Assembly: GCA_008828725.1 (NCBI GenBank)
Contig: MEHQ01003689.1
Location: forward strand, 132,310 to 196,309
Length of the DNA: 64,000 nucleotides
Reading direction: 5' to 3'
DNA from: Saccharina japonica
Lineage: Eukaryota; Sar; Phaeophyceae; Laminariales; Laminariaceae
A program made the position numbers and the translations under genes. Below, piece by piece: positions 21,970-33,990 of this stretch (positions are counted from its first letter, which is position 1; the number at the start of each line of letters is the position of its first letter). The notes under the pieces were generated by a model. That model was given only the letters and a program-made list of their open reading frames with translations. It ran no database searches and was not told where the DNA came from.

Positions 21970-22489
21970 TCGCGATGGGCCTCATCTGCGTAATTAATAT
22001 AAAACTGCATTTGGGCATGTGTATGCCAGCCGCGGTGGGCATAGGTTAGCCGTACTCGTATAAACAATACCTGGTACATGCAGCAGTGTTTTGCTGCGGG
22101 ATGTTTATACGAGGGAAAATATATAGGGCGATTCGTGTTCGAACAGGGAACTCTGATTGACAGAAAAGAAGAAAAGACGAAAAAGACGAACACAAGCTAG
22201 GGATTCGAACCGCTCGTTTGCGCGGCTCGTTGGGGCGTGTGCCGCTGGAATGGTGTCGTCGTGGGTTTTGAGCGACTGTATGCTAGCCTCGGGGTTGGTC
22301 CTCGTGATAGACGTGTAACCTTTCCGATAGAAAGGAAAAAACGCGGCGCAATCACATTTGGTAAAATCATCCAATCTAACGGACAATCCCTTGAATTAGT
22401 TTGGACAGGGGAAACCCTCTAATATCTCTCACACACTTGAAAATCACGTTTTACAAGCTCCCTCGTGCATCCGTCGAATATCCTATCAG

Positions 22490-23010
22490 AGGGATCGAAC
22501 GTTTTTATCGTCTGTTTTCAACACATCAGCTGCCAGATACTTTTTTTATCAGACGCCTGGTCGGCGCCCGCCACATGCCATCGACCGAGGTGTGAACACT
22601 GTGATACTAAGGTGGGTCGGAGGCCCTAACCAGCGCGATCCGTTGAAAGTTCACGACGACTAGTTGAGTTTGTCGAACAATGCCAAACTTGAAAATTGGT
22701 ATATTTCTTGTACGTATTATACCAGGTATCAACTACGTATGATATCATACAGGGATCGAGAGTTTTTGTCGTCCTTTGTCAACACATCAGCTGCCAAATA
22801 TATTTCCATCAGACACCTGGCCGGCCCCCTCCATATATTATCGACCGAGGTGTGATAACTGTGATACTAGGGTGGGTCGGAGGCCCTAACCAGCGTGATC
22901 CGTTCAGAGTTCATGACGCACTCGTTGGGTTTGTGGATCGATATCAAACTAGAAAAATTGCCTATTTCTTGTATGATATCAACTAACTACAGGTACAGTA
23001 GTACGTACGT
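22490..23010. repeat. about 255-bp tandem duplication (two copies), third copy at 25675-25870
   Basis: Both units carry CAACACATCAGCTGCCA, ATCAGAC-CCTGG, GACCGAGGTGTGA, GGTGGGTCGGAGGCCCTAAC and GATCCGTT. A diverged third copy is at 25675-25870 (CAGACGCCTGGTCGGCG, GTGGGTCGGAGTCCC). I recognise no gene in 21970-29686; it is assembled from such duplications. Confidence 0.7.
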
Positions 23011-23668
23011 ATGATATCACACGTAGAGCTGACGAGGCGAGGAATGCTCTACTTATTGCATGATATCAACAATGTATGATACCATAGAGCTGGTGAGACG
23101 AAGCCCGATCGTAGTACTTGACGCATGTGCTTGCCTCGTATGTACGACAGGAACATACCCATAGACCCACGTATGTACGAGTACATTGTGTGCGGATCGA
23201 TGCCCTAGGAAGAAGAGGAGCGTTATGGCAAGTCGTATCGTATATATATATATACACCTGGAGAAGGTATGCGGATGGTGGATTACACCGTCGAGCTCTA
23301 TCATAGAGTTTTTGACACGAGCCCCCCGTTTTCGAAGCAGTTTTTCCTGATACGGTATGTGCGACAGATGAGTACCGTAGTTGCGTTTCAACTAACCAAT
23401 TGATAACATGGTACGGTTCAACTAACCAATTGATAACATGGTACGGTTCAATGATGTAGAGGTTCTGCCACTCCATCTATGGATTTGAAATTGGCGATAT
23501 CCACACGATACGTACGAGTAGAATCGACGGGAGATACCAGGTGCCAGTCCGCGCATCGTACATACGCTGAAACACAACACACCATACACCCATACACGAT
23601 AGCATTCACGAAGTATACCAGGTACCAGGACTCGTACCCTGCCAGGTGTGTTATACGAGTACATAAGA

Positions 23669-23880
23669 CAGCACTCGTACACCCTCCCATACGATAGCTT
23701 CCGCGCGAGCATGGCTGCGTCGACATCGATACCTGGAAATCTGGCAGTTGGGGCTATGAGCGTATGCACAACAGAACCACAGCACTAGTACACCCCCCCA
23801 CACGATAGCTTCCGCGAGAGCATGGTCGCGTCGACATCGATACCTGGGCAACCTGGTAGTTGGGAACATGAGCATGCGAC
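23669..23880. repeat. 111-bp tandem duplication
   Basis: The unit CAGCACTCGTACACCC, then CGATAGCTTCCGCG and GTCGACATCGATACCTGG, occurs at 23669 and again at 23780 with scattered mismatches. It is non-coding. Confidence 0.75.
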
Positions 23881-24089
23881 TCCACGGCTCGTCGGGCATC
23901 ATCTAACACCTTAATCCGCAGCAGTGCTAGTAGTTACAGGCAGCAGTAGTACGTGCTAAGTTTTCAACGCATGCACCACTTGATAAGACCGTCCGCCACT
24001 TCAGTGTGCGTTTTGGTCTGTCAGGTGCTACACGCGACGGATGTTGAGTGTACGATATGATATGTTGTATGAATGCGTACGGCCTGCCT

Positions 24090-24317
24090 TTCGCTGCATC
24101 GGCGGACACGGCTGCGTGGAAGGTACACATATTTTATTATATGATTTGCTGTAGGTTCGAATGTGTGGTCCGGCTTTCGCTCAGAGCTGGTGCCCCAGCG
24201 GCATCGGCGGATAAATCAACGGCTCGGCAAGCGCGCACACTTGATGCAGCAGTGCAACAAACTGTGTTCCTGTCGTTCGATTAAAGAATCAACACTCTTG
24301 GGAAGCAGCCAGCCCCC
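24090..24317. repeat. dispersed repeat E, copy 1
   Basis: It begins CGCTGCATCGGCGGACACGG and contains GATGCAGCAGTGCAACA and TCGATTAAAGAATCAACA. It ends GGAAGCAGCCAG plus poly-C. The second copy, at 29461-29682, lies immediately left of the LTR retrotransposon. Confidence 0.65.
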
Positions 24318-26087
24318 CCGCCTGGCCATCTATATCAATACATTAAAATGAAAACGTATGTTTCCCATGAAGCTACATGCATTGTTTGAACCTCCACCGT
24401 TTCTACTGTATTCGCTCTTGGCTCCTAATATCTCTCCACAATTAATGTCCATCCATTTTTCCCTTATTATATACAAGCCTCCACCGATCTAACTCCTATC
24501 ATCTTCATTGCATCAATCTGGCCCTACCGCCGTGGGGGCGGGAGGGCTTTGTATTCCCTGGTACCGTATACCATACATGTCTTCCTTTTACATCAAGATA
24601 TACGGTAACACCTACCAGGTACCTGATATATGTTGTCAGAGCAGTACATACTGCTTTTTTTGTTTGTTGGTGCGTCTGTTGTCATAGGAACGGCAAAAAT
24701 GCCACACGTGTAAACGTTTACAGAGGTAAACGCTTACTGCGGCTGCTGTGCACCCCATAACGATGAGCGGGAGGCAACACTTAGCCTAGCAGTAGTGTTC
24801 ACGGCCACGTATCTTCGTACGACGGGTACGAACCCAAAACAGCAATAATAATGAGGCGCGCGAGCGCGAAGTGCGAGCAATTTATTTAATTGATTTTTCA
24901 AATGAAAAAAAAGGCTCTTGGTAGCGGCTTGCATGAGGGGGTGTAGGGTGGAAAATTTGATAATGAATATGTGTGTCACAGTCAACATCCACGTTCGTGC
25001 ATCGCACTCATCGTACACGGCACCAACGCCAGTCCCGTCGGGCTCTGTGCACGCACAAATTTTAACGACGTCTTCTCCTGCTGGTTTCGCTGTAACTCGT
25101 CCAGAGTTGGTCGAGCTAAGAGCGGCAGCGTGTGCTTTTAGAGGCGCATGACCGGAGGCTTTTTTCTCAATATTTTTATTTCACAACGGTTTTGTTTTTT
25201 TCCTAAGAGTTTACTCTTAGGTAATCCACCGCGGCTTTAAAATTCCGCTAACAAAAAAGTGAAATATGAAATCAAGTCATTTCGTGAAATCGATTATCAA
25301 GTAATTTCGTGAAATCGATTATCAAATGATATTTTGAGTGCATGTTTTTGCGTGCACTGTTTTTAGTGCGATTTGGAAATGTCTTAGATATTTCCAGTGC
25401 GATGGGCGAATCACCCCGCACACAAGAAGCCCGCCACACAGCACGCACACCCGCATCACTCATGCGACAGGCATGCGACGATTGACCTTCTATCTCGACA
25501 TACATAGACTCAGCCCACGACTATAACCCACTTTGTACCGGGCAAGGCCAGCAAATATACATAGCGGCCTCGAAGGTAGCATTGCGATCCGTAGTCTAGG
25601 GGGCGAGCGGTTGCTTGCCGCGTCCTACGGACTTCGTCCAAACCTTCAAAAATTGTCTGATATTTTGTGCGATCGGCAAGAGGTCGAGATCGTTGTCAGT
25701 GTTCTGCACACCAATGTTTGTTCATCAGACGCCTGGTCGGCGTTCAATACGTATCATTGGTCGTGGTGTGAAAACTCTGATACTGCTGTGGTGGGTCGGA
25801 GTCCCTAGCAAGCGCGATCCGTTGGGAGTTCATGACGCACTCGTTCGGCTTGTCGATCGATGTCAAACTTGAAGAATAGATCGATGTCAAACTTGAAGGA
25901 ATTATATACGTATGCTTTTGTCGTCTGCTCATCAGGTGCCAACTGTTTCCGCCTGATATCAACCACATATTTTATATATCCCCGTCGTATATACGTACGA
26001 GTGAGTACTTGACGCATGTATGTGTTGTCTGGTGTGCACGACCCGGTACGTGCACACGAACAGATACCGTTGAGCTCTATCATAGTC

Positions 26088-26135
26088 ACTGCTACGGTTC
26101 TTGTCTTGCATGTTTATCGTGAGAAGACTCGACAT
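26088..26135 (-). mobile_element. SINE fragment
   Basis: CTGCTACGGTTCTTGTCTTG and CATGTTTATCGTGAGAAGAC match the middle of the tRNA-derived SINE body seen at 38570-38625. Only about 45 bases are preserved. Confidence 0.5.
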
Positions 26136-26342
26136 AGACTCAACCCACGACGAACCCACTACACCCGATCAACGATATGTCTTACCTCGTTTGACGATGT
26201 TTTAAGACGAAAACTGCATACTGCAGTCAACGATGTCGGCGTTCGACGGTTTCATAATTCGCGTGCCGGTTCGACGAAATGTGATGATTTGAAGTACGTC
26301 GTACGTATGTTTCAATACCGGTACCGGGCATTCATTCTCGTC

Positions 26343-26850
26343 ATTTTCCATGATTGCTTTTGTAGCTCCTGCGGTCATCAACCAACCCTATATCTTCATC
26401 ATCCCGACAAGTCTGGGATGCTGGTGATTACCTCGCGCTGCTTCACGTGACGGTTGCTGATTGTACGAGTATGATCTGTTGTCGTCATGCGTATGTATGT
26501 GTGTGCAGGTACAAGTATATACGAGTACGTAAGACATCACTCGTACACTGGCGATGGTATACTGATGATGGTGTATGACGTTTTATTTAGACAATTGATA
26601 ACGTGTCACGGTTAAAAAAAGTAGAGATTATCCCGCTTTATCTACAGATTCCAAATTGGTCCACACGATACACGAGATATACGTCGCCTGTCCAGCACTT
26701 ACCGCGGTCATGAATTATTCTTGTATTTTTCCATGATTGTTTCGCTTCTACACCTTAACCAACTATCTTCATTCCGACAAGTCTGGGATGATGGTGGTTA
26801 ACTCGTTCGTGTTGCTTCTCGTGACAGTTGCTGATTGTACAAGTCTGTTG
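26343..26850. repeat. two copies of a 120-130 bp unit, about 384 bp apart
   Basis: Both copies share CATGATTG, then CATC-TTCCGACAAGTCTGGGATG, GTGGTTA/GTGATTA, GTGACAGTTGCTGATTGTAC. They occur at 26343-26475 and 26727-26850. No ORF is conserved between them. Confidence 0.6.
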
Positions 26851-29460
26851 TTGTTGTTGTATGTATATGTATAGGTACCAAATGGACATTTTCCCGGAAT
26901 AATTTCACTTTTCACCTCCGGCCGCGGGTCTTTTCTCGCGCTATCGGCTGCGGGGCACGCGGGAGGGGCACGTGTACGCCACGGCGCAAGTGCGGGTTCC
27001 GGCCGAGGCCCGTGGGGCGTGCTCTGGGCCTTCCAAGTCGCAAATTCTGGCAAAACACTCAGGGGAGGCGTTCCGACTTGAAACCGCCTCGCAACTACTC
27101 TGAAAAACCTGACGTACGACTGTTTTTTTATCCGCGTATGAATTTTGATGGTTCGTTTTTGGCCCGCCGCATGAACGGAACACACACAGTACGCACCACG
27201 CACGAGACAGCAAGGATCACGCCGACATTGAACGAACCATGCATCAAGCGTCGTGCAGCAGTAGTTGATACCATGTTGCATGCGTCTGCTCTCTCTGGTC
27301 TGTGTACAGCAGTAGAGCAGTTGTACGAGACGCTTGCGAAATCACATGCGCATTTTATGTAAATATATAAATTTGCTTCCAATATTTTGAAATCTACGTA
27401 GAGTACATACACAGATGTACGAGTACTATGTACAGCACGAGTAGGCATATTTTATTTACCTCTCTATCTACGTGAACTATAGGCCGATCTACTTACTACG
27501 TAGGAATACGAGTATTTTGGTGCAGCAGTAGTAGTGAGAAGCTGCATAACACACAGTAGCCGCTGTTCAGATTGTTGCCTTTGTGAAGGCTGTGGTGTCC
27601 TGTTTGCGTGCGCAGAACCCGTAGCACACAGCTAGCAGGGGGAATCCAGCAGGTCTAATTGTGGCAGCTACAAACTAATGCTGTGTTCAGTCTTTCTTTG
27701 TGTACGCGTGTGTGCATGTTTGATGTATGCGATTCCAGCAAAACTTCCCCCTCTGATTTGACGTACCCACGCAGTACAGTAGCGATTGAAAACAACAAAA
27801 CAGCCAATACCCGTCACGGGTGTGGATAAGACTTCATACTCGCCGAGAATTTGGGCCCTGGGCACCGAGGTATCCAGGTGTTCGACTGGAACCCTTAGAC
27901 GAGTACTCGGCTGCTAAACGCGTACCAGGATACCCGCCCAAAAGGTAGTAAATACTATACTCTTATCTAGGACCGGGGCGGGACTCGTCGGGCAACAACA
28001 GCTCTGCCATAACTATCTTGTGCATATACTCATCTGTACAGCGTAGAACAGCCGTGATACCTCGTTGTGTACGATTTATTGTGTGCACACTCTGCTCTCC
28101 AGCACAACAACTATATATAACTGTGTGTGCTCTGTGTACTCAATTGTTGTGTATTGTTTATCGTATGTGCTCTGTGCTATGCTGTCGGTACTGTTCTGTA
28201 TACAGCAGTCACTTCTTCTGTTGGACCGGTATTGCGTACTCTAGGTCCGCTTTGTGTGTATAGTTTTCGTACTGAACTATTTATACTCTATGTACTCTGC
28301 GTGATATGCGCTGCTGTAGTGTGGCCCGGCTGGCGAGATGTCAATATCACAGGTTGTCTGCCCGGCCTCGCCCGGACTATCAGGGTGTTTTGCTTCGTTT
28401 TTGTTTGCGCTGTGCCGCCTCCTCCTCGACGAGGTTTCGAGGCCGCCACGTGCGTGCTCGCCAGCGCCCAGCGGATGCTTTGGGGAGCCGCTTGCTGTCC
28501 ATAACCGGTGTACGCAGCAGAGTCAGCTGCATGCCCTTATACCGGTCCTGGGATATACCATACCGTTGAGTTGCGTGGATCACACACGAAGTACCTTTCT
28601 TTGTCAGGCGCATTTACTACAAAACAGTAGCCACGACAAAAACAATGTTGCAGATCGTGATTTCACATTTGTTTAGGTTAATCACAAAACCTTGTGTACT
28701 GGTCGGTTAGGTCTACCGCATATTAGCTCTTCCAAACTATTTGTGTTTGGGTATGTGCTTCTACGCGTCAAACCGCACAACAGCAACAAAACGTTTTATA
28801 TTTAATATTTGCAGGTGCGGGGGTGCAATCTGGGCAAAACAATAAAATATTTAGATTGCATTTGCAATTTTATATTATTTCGTAACAGAATTACAGTAGA
28901 GTTAATTAATCATTTTCGAAGTTCGAGCACACGAAATGGCGGCGCGATTCACGAGTTGTTTGTGGATCTACTCGACATAACAAATCACCATTCAACACAA
29001 ATACTCGTAGCAGTGGGTGCCTGCAGTTGATAAACTATGGGTCAAGAAAAACGAGCTTAGGTCGGCACGAACAAAAAAAACTTCGGTTTTAAAACAAAGC
29101 TCACCAGTGTGGGATCGACTTCAAACCCTACACAAAATAGCTACTGTAAATCGACTTCGGAAACAAAATAATTCGTTGAACCTGGACAACGAACTGAAAG
29201 TTTCTATACACCGGTAGCCCACTGTACCTCAGATACGATATCATCTCGAGACATATATTTCGTTAGCAATGGCGGTCGCTACGCACTACTTTTTCCCTTA
29301 AACAAGACAGCAGTCGAATATACCACATACTACATGTTGCTAAAAAAAGGGAATTATGAAGCATGTGCGATCTCTTTTCGACTTGCGACACCCCCGGGAT
29401 TTCAAGTGACCAACACCCCGAAGGGGAACCTTGTATTTGGTATGAAATCGTGTGGTCCGC
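26851..29460. other. gene-poor stretch, no feature recognised
   Basis: Both strands were read. There are short frames of up to 175 codons (26835-27362), but none has a recognisable motif, a matching splice context or a homologous partner in the window. TA-bracketed motifs (TACGAGTA, TACAGCAGTA) are frequent here. Confidence 0.5.
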
Positions 29461-29682
29461 TTTTTTTCGCTGCATCGGCGGACACGGCTTACGTACGAGA
29501 CTTGGCGTATGTATGTTTTGTCTGGTACCTGGTATGTGCGACCCGGTATGTTCGACACGATTAGACGGCCTGGCGAGCCCGCACACTGGATGCAGCAGTG
29601 CAACACAATAACCACTTCTTCTGTGATTCGATTAAAAAACAACAACTCTTAGGAAGCAGCCAGGGGTCCCCCTCCCCCCCCG
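29461..29682. repeat. dispersed repeat E, copy 2
   Basis: The order of words is the same as at 24090-24317 (TCGCTGCATCGGCGGACACG, GATGCAGCAGTGCAACAC, GGAAGCAGCCAGGGG, poly-C). A 60-base insertion near 29495-29555 distinguishes it. Confidence 0.65.
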
Positions 29683-29686
29683 GCCA

Positions 29687-29966
29687 TGTTGATTGTACTC
29701 AGTAACACAACGCATAAGATCCATCGTATAGTAGGAGTTCCACATGATTGATAGGGATTATTGAAGTGGGATATGGGACATCGAGATGTTTTATCAGCCG
29801 CTCGATGTCACTCGATGCGTGGGCCGGGTCAGCTCGAGGTTTGGGCCGAGTCAGCTCGGCAGCAATGGGAATAATGCATAAGAGAGCTTCTGTATTACTG
29901 CTGTCTCGAGCCACCACGACGCCTGCCTGTGCCAAATGCGTGTACACCTTTAGAGACCATTCAACA
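29687..29966 (+). repeat. left LTR
   Basis: 280 bp, TGTTGA...TCAACA. It contains CTCGATGTCACTCGATGCG and two GGGCCG(A/G)GTCAGCTCG units. A TATA-like promoter is not evident. Confidence 0.92.
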
Positions 29967-30055
29967 CACTAGTGCGTCCGGGCAACCGGTGATCCTATCG
30001 GAGAGCGCAGGCATCCCAGAGGGGAGTCCCAGAGGGGGCCAGGTTGCGCAAGCCC

Positions 30056-30988
30056 ATGCCAGGTCACGAGGATGCTGGTATGGAGAGGATACAGCTGCTG
30101 AAGATAGAGATCGCGGCATTGGAGCTCGAGAAGGAGATCAGACTCGCAGAGGCAGCTCTGCAAGCGTCGTATGCAGAGGATCCCGCCTTGACTAGATTTT
30201 GGTCATGGCGAGTACCGGCGATGTCGGAGAGACTTCAGGATCTCCGTAAGGCGCATGAGCTTCAAGCGGGGTTCGTGATGAAAGTTGCTTTAGATTTAGT
30301 TAGATATGAGAGAGAAGAGGAGAACGAGGAGAGAGCACGAGGAGAGGAGATGCCGCCCCAGCAGCAGCAGCGCGATCCCAGCAACGCCATGAATGAGCTG
30401 CAGCTGGTAGACCCGCGTGGATCTGGTGGCGAAGGCACTGGAGTGCAGCAGTTGCAGAGGCAGCAGCTACTCCAGTCGCAACGTCCGCAAGAAGAGGAGC
30501 AGCTGTCAGGAGATTGCTGCGCTTGCAGGGACATAAGAGCGCAACTGCCGCCGCCGCTGCTGCCGCCGTCGCCGCCACTACCGCCGCCACTGCCGCCATT
30601 GACACCACCGCCGCTGCCGCCGCTGTTACTACGGCCGCTGCTGCCGCCGCTCACGTCATCGCCGCCGTCGCCGCCGTCATGGCCGCCGCCGCCGCCGTTG
30701 CCGCCGTCGCCGCAAAACCCCAGTACCCCCAGGCCTATGCCTGAGACTGTGGGTCTAGTTTGCGCAGAAAAAGAGGAGAGCAGGAGAGAGGGAGTTGGTT
30801 GGCCGGCACGAGGAGCCGGGGGAGGGGAGGATGATTGGAAGCCGGGGGAGACGTTGCCCCCGAGGAAGGAGGAGAAGGAGAGAGCGAAGGTGCGGGCGGA
30901 CGGAGGAGTCTGCATCGTCGGTTGGGAGGAAGAGCACGGGCGCAAGAGGAGGCGCTGCCCGAAACGAGAGAGAGTAAAGGAGAAATGA
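30056..30988 (+). CDS. gag-like ORF of the LTR element (310 aa)
   Basis: ATG is at 30056 and TGA at 30986. Residues 1-100 are charged and leucine-rich (IQLLKIEIAALELEKEIRLA) and should form coiled coils. A glutamine-rich stretch follows (PPQQQQRD, QQLQRQQLLQSQ), then a short CCACRD cysteine cluster. About 60 residues of almost pure proline-leucine-serine encoded by CCG/CCA repeats come next (30545-30716). The tail is strongly basic (HGRKRRRCPKRERVKEK). Its position next to the left LTR suggests a structural, nucleic-acid-binding role, but I see no retroviral zinc knuckle and no family match. The proline block may be a microsatellite captured in frame. Confidence 0.65.
   Translation: MPGHEDAGMERIQLLKIEIAALELEKEIRLAEAALQASYAEDPALTRFWSWRVPAMSERLQDLRKAHELQAGFVMKVALDLVRYEREEENEERARGEEMPPQQQQRDPSNAMNELQLVDPRGSGGEGTGVQQLQRQQLLQSQRPQEEEQLSGDCCACRDIRAQLPPPLLPPSPPLPPPLPPLTPPPLPPLLLRPLLPPLTSSPPSPPSWPPPPPLPPSPQNPSTPRPMPETVGLVCAEKEESRREGVGWPARGAGGGEDDWKPGETLPPRKEEKERAKVRADGGVCIVGWEEEHGRKRRRCPKRERVKEK
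30540..30716. repeat. CCG/CCA trinucleotide array inside the ORF
   Basis: This is an imperfect (CCG)n of about 175 bp. It translates as poly-proline in the ORF frame and poly-alanine or poly-glycine in others, so alternative long frames here are artefacts. Confidence 0.85.
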
Positions 30989-31564
30989 TCAACACGCCGC
31001 CAGCAAGGGCTTTCGGCCGCACGAGGCGAGTATGAATGTGTTGCTTGCTGCTGATGATTTCCGTTCTTGAATTGATTTTGTATTGATTTAAGAATGATGA
31101 ATACTGTACCCACATTTGAGATTGAGAATGGAGCATGTTTTGGAGATTTTGAGGGTGGAACGGAGGTATGACACACAGGCGTATTTGTATAGCTTGTCTC
31201 ACTGAAGTTTTCCTGTAGAGACTGCTGTAGCGTACAAGTACTACTGCAGGACAAGGGCTGTTTGTTTTGTGGTTGCCTGGTGGGACGCTCTGGCTGGGTA
31301 CCCATCCACGTAGGAGTAAGACGTAGATTTTGAAAGTGCAATATGAGGAAATTCTGAAAGGATGAGTTGAACTTTCGGCAAACACACGTACGTACCAGGT
31401 ACATCAGTACTGCTGCTGTATAGTATCAGCACAAACCCCCGTAATTGAATACGAGTACGAAAGCAGTAGTAGTATAGTAAGGCGGGTACAAAAGTATGCA
31501 CAGAGTTGAGTGCGATACTACATCGTATATATCTGGACTGCAGAGTAGCACAACCCCCTTTGCG

Positions 31565-31760
31565 ATATGTCCACCCTGCATTGTCGTGCCTTGTCATGCA
31601 CAGAGCAGGGGGGAGGGAATTTGTATGGTCGCATGTATTGAGCAGAGGGGATGTTGACTGTGCTAAAAGATACGACCGAGATTGTCAATTTCCTAGTACG
31701 CAGTTCCATGTATTGGTTAGGCATTATGTGTGAGGGGGACATTTACGTGGAGTTAGCGGG
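31565..31760 (+). repeat. diverged internal copy of the LTR boundary
   Basis: CCCTGCATTGTCGTGCC, CATGCACAGAGCAGGGG and GAGCAGAGGGGATGTTGACT parallel 33378-33470, where the polypurine tract meets the right LTR. The match continues into LTR-like sequence (GTACGCAGTTCCATGTATTG compared with GTAGGAGTTCCACATGATTG). It is an old partial LTR inside the element. Confidence 0.55.
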
Positions 31761-33456
31761 AGAAATGGATGTTTCCTGTTCGGCAGCTTGCTGGGTAAAG
31801 TCCTTTAATATTTCGTGATGAGCTGTAACTCGACAGCTCGATAATAATACAAGCACAACCCCTCGTCCAGTGTCCGTTACTCTGGTATGTACTGCTGTTG
31901 ATGGTAGAGTTATGAGTATGAGCTGAGGAAACACTTTGCACGGTACTGCTGTACATGTTCACCAAGTCGGAGGATTGAGTGAGATACGACGCATACGTAC
32001 AGCAGTATATAGTGATCGGTAGTTAATGGATGCGACATGGTATGGGATATCATGTGGTATCATAGGTATGCTGTTGTTGTAAAGTAGCCATTGTGAGTGG
32101 CATTTGAGATCATTAAACTGCGGTAAAAAGAGAGACTGCAAGCTGATACGTATGTATGAATGCATGAAAAGAGTAAAATACCCGTGACCACCCTGATTTC
32201 TGGTCCGCACGATTTGTCCCCTGCTGTTTGTTTCGAGTCTATGCTGTCGAGGTGACTGCTGAGTTTACCGAGGGGGATGAGCTGGGTGAAACGAGCTGTG
32301 GCGACGCCATGAGGCCGGAAAGAGAGGCAGGCAACAGCAGCAGTAGGGTTTGGGGCATTATTGGGACTGTGGGTAGGTTTTAGGTTTTTGAATAATTGTG
32401 ATTGCCTTATTTTTACGAACGCTTTCATTGTTTGAGTTTTTGCTGACCGATTTGCTTGGTGCGTATTGCGTTGAGAGTGTGGCTGTTGAAGATTAAATAA
32501 TCTCAGTCTACGGCAAAATTACCACGACTGAAGTGACTTTGAACTGCACCAGAGGGAGCGTTCGGTCCAGATTAAATGTTCTTGGGTTTGAGCTTTAGGT
32601 CGTATGCCGCCTTTCTTTGCTTTTGTTACGCGTTGGATCGAGCGATATTGGGTCTGCATACTTGAAGTAATGTAGAATACACGTGGATGGAGTTTCTGCG
32701 GTTACGTTCATATAATACGAGTGGAGTTTCATTTTTCCTGGTCCAGCTAGGCCCCATACTGGGTACTAGTATATCGAGGCAATCGGGGATACTCACGGAG
32801 TTTTATGTTGGTTCATGAATGGAGTATTTACGCCGGTCATTGCGTAAGCGTACAGCAACGTATGGGTATGTGAGTTATGAATCCGTAGAATAATACCGTT
32901 TTTCCTGGCTAATTCTGAGGATAATGCCGTTTTTCCTGGCAATGAATTTCGAGAGTGTTCGATGTTTCCAGCACGAGCAACTATGATCTCGGGTACTGTA
33001 GTTTGAGCGCCAGATCCATTCTTTGGGAAGAAGTATATATGCTATCTCGCTTTACCGTCGCGATCTGTTAATCTATGGCGTGAGCAGGGGGTGAAAAGAG
33101 ACTTTTATCCGGGGGGACGGGGTTCCTCGCGATCTCTGGCATTATACCTTTTTCTTAGTTTATATTTGTTTGGTGTAACTACGCACTATCACATTTTCCA
33201 TAGGTGCATTGTTCTTGTCTGGGGTTGAGGGGGAGGTTTTCACTTGTCGTCGGGATGAGTTTCCTCTTGATGTTGATGTGTTTTGGACTTGAGATTGTAT
33301 GAGTCTTGATTTGAGGAGTTGCAGACATGAGTTTGAGTTTCCGAGTTTGGTATGAGTTCATTATGATTTTACGACGTATTGACCCTGCAATGTCGTGCCT
33401 TATCATGTACCGAGTAGGGGGAAATTATTATGGTTGTGTATAATGAGCAGGGGGGA

Positions 33457-33736
33457 TGTTGATTGTACTCAGTAACACAACGCATAAGATCCATCGTATA
33501 GTAGGAGTTCCACATGATTGATAGGAATGATTGTAGTGGGATATGGGACATCGAGATGTTTTATGAGCCGCTCGATGTCACTCGATGCGTGGGCCGAGTC
33601 AGCTCGAGGTTTGGGCCGAGTCAGCTCGGCGGCAATGGGAATAATGCATAAGAGAGCTTCTGTGTCACTGCTGTCTTGAGCCACCACGACGCCTGCCTGT
33701 GCCAAATGCGTGTACACCTTTAGAGACCAATCAACA
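33457..33736 (+). repeat. right LTR
   Basis: 280 bp, directly repeated relative to 29687-29966 and of exactly the same length. It is preceded by the polypurine tract and followed by the GGCCA target duplication. Confidence 0.92.
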
Positions 33737-33799
33737 GGCCATCTATTGAAATACACAATAAATCAATTATGCCGAACAATACGATGGACCCAAGCGTGG

Positions 33800-33990
33800 G
33801 AGCATCGAGTTCAAGTGCTAGACCGACAAGCCGAGCGTACAGTGACGCTGGCCCTGGCCTCGTGTGTCCTACTGCTGCTGCTATTTACTGATGTTCCGTT
33901 GTTGTTGTTGTTGTTGTTGTTGTTGCTGCGGCCGGCACGCCTGCTGCCGCTGGTGCTGCTGTATGCTGACGACTTTGTGGGCCATGCAAG
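33800..33990. repeat. dispersed repeat F, copy 1, with TTG array
   Basis: AAGTGCTAGACCGACAAGCC, GAGCGTAC, then GCCTCGTGTGTCCTACTGCT and a (TTG)10 tract, ending CTGTATGCTGACG. The copy at 37087-37225 has the same order. Sequence from 33991 to 35770 holds nothing I recognise beyond TA-bracketed motifs. Confidence 0.6.

Larger units (their letters stand above)
29687..33736 (+). mobile_element. complete non-autonomous LTR retrotransposon (4,050 bp)
   Basis: Two 280-bp direct repeats (29687-29966 and 33457-33736) begin TGTTGATTGTACTCAG and end GACCA(T/A)TCAACA, so each has TGTTGA/TCAACA inverted ends. The insertion is flanked by the 5-bp duplication GGCCA (29682-29686 and 33737-33741). A polypurine tract (GAGCAGGGGGGA) precedes the right LTR. 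I count about ten mismatches between the LTRs. The interior has one ORF (30056-30988) and no recognisable protease, reverse transcriptase, RNase H or integrase, so it must depend on a partner element. I could not recognise a tRNA primer site after the left LTR. It is a LARD-like or gag-only element. Confidence 0.92.

Noticed and set aside
26769-27362. 170-175 codon frames on both strands
   Set aside because: Both come from a GC-rich patch. The products have no motif, and the two strands cannot both be coding.
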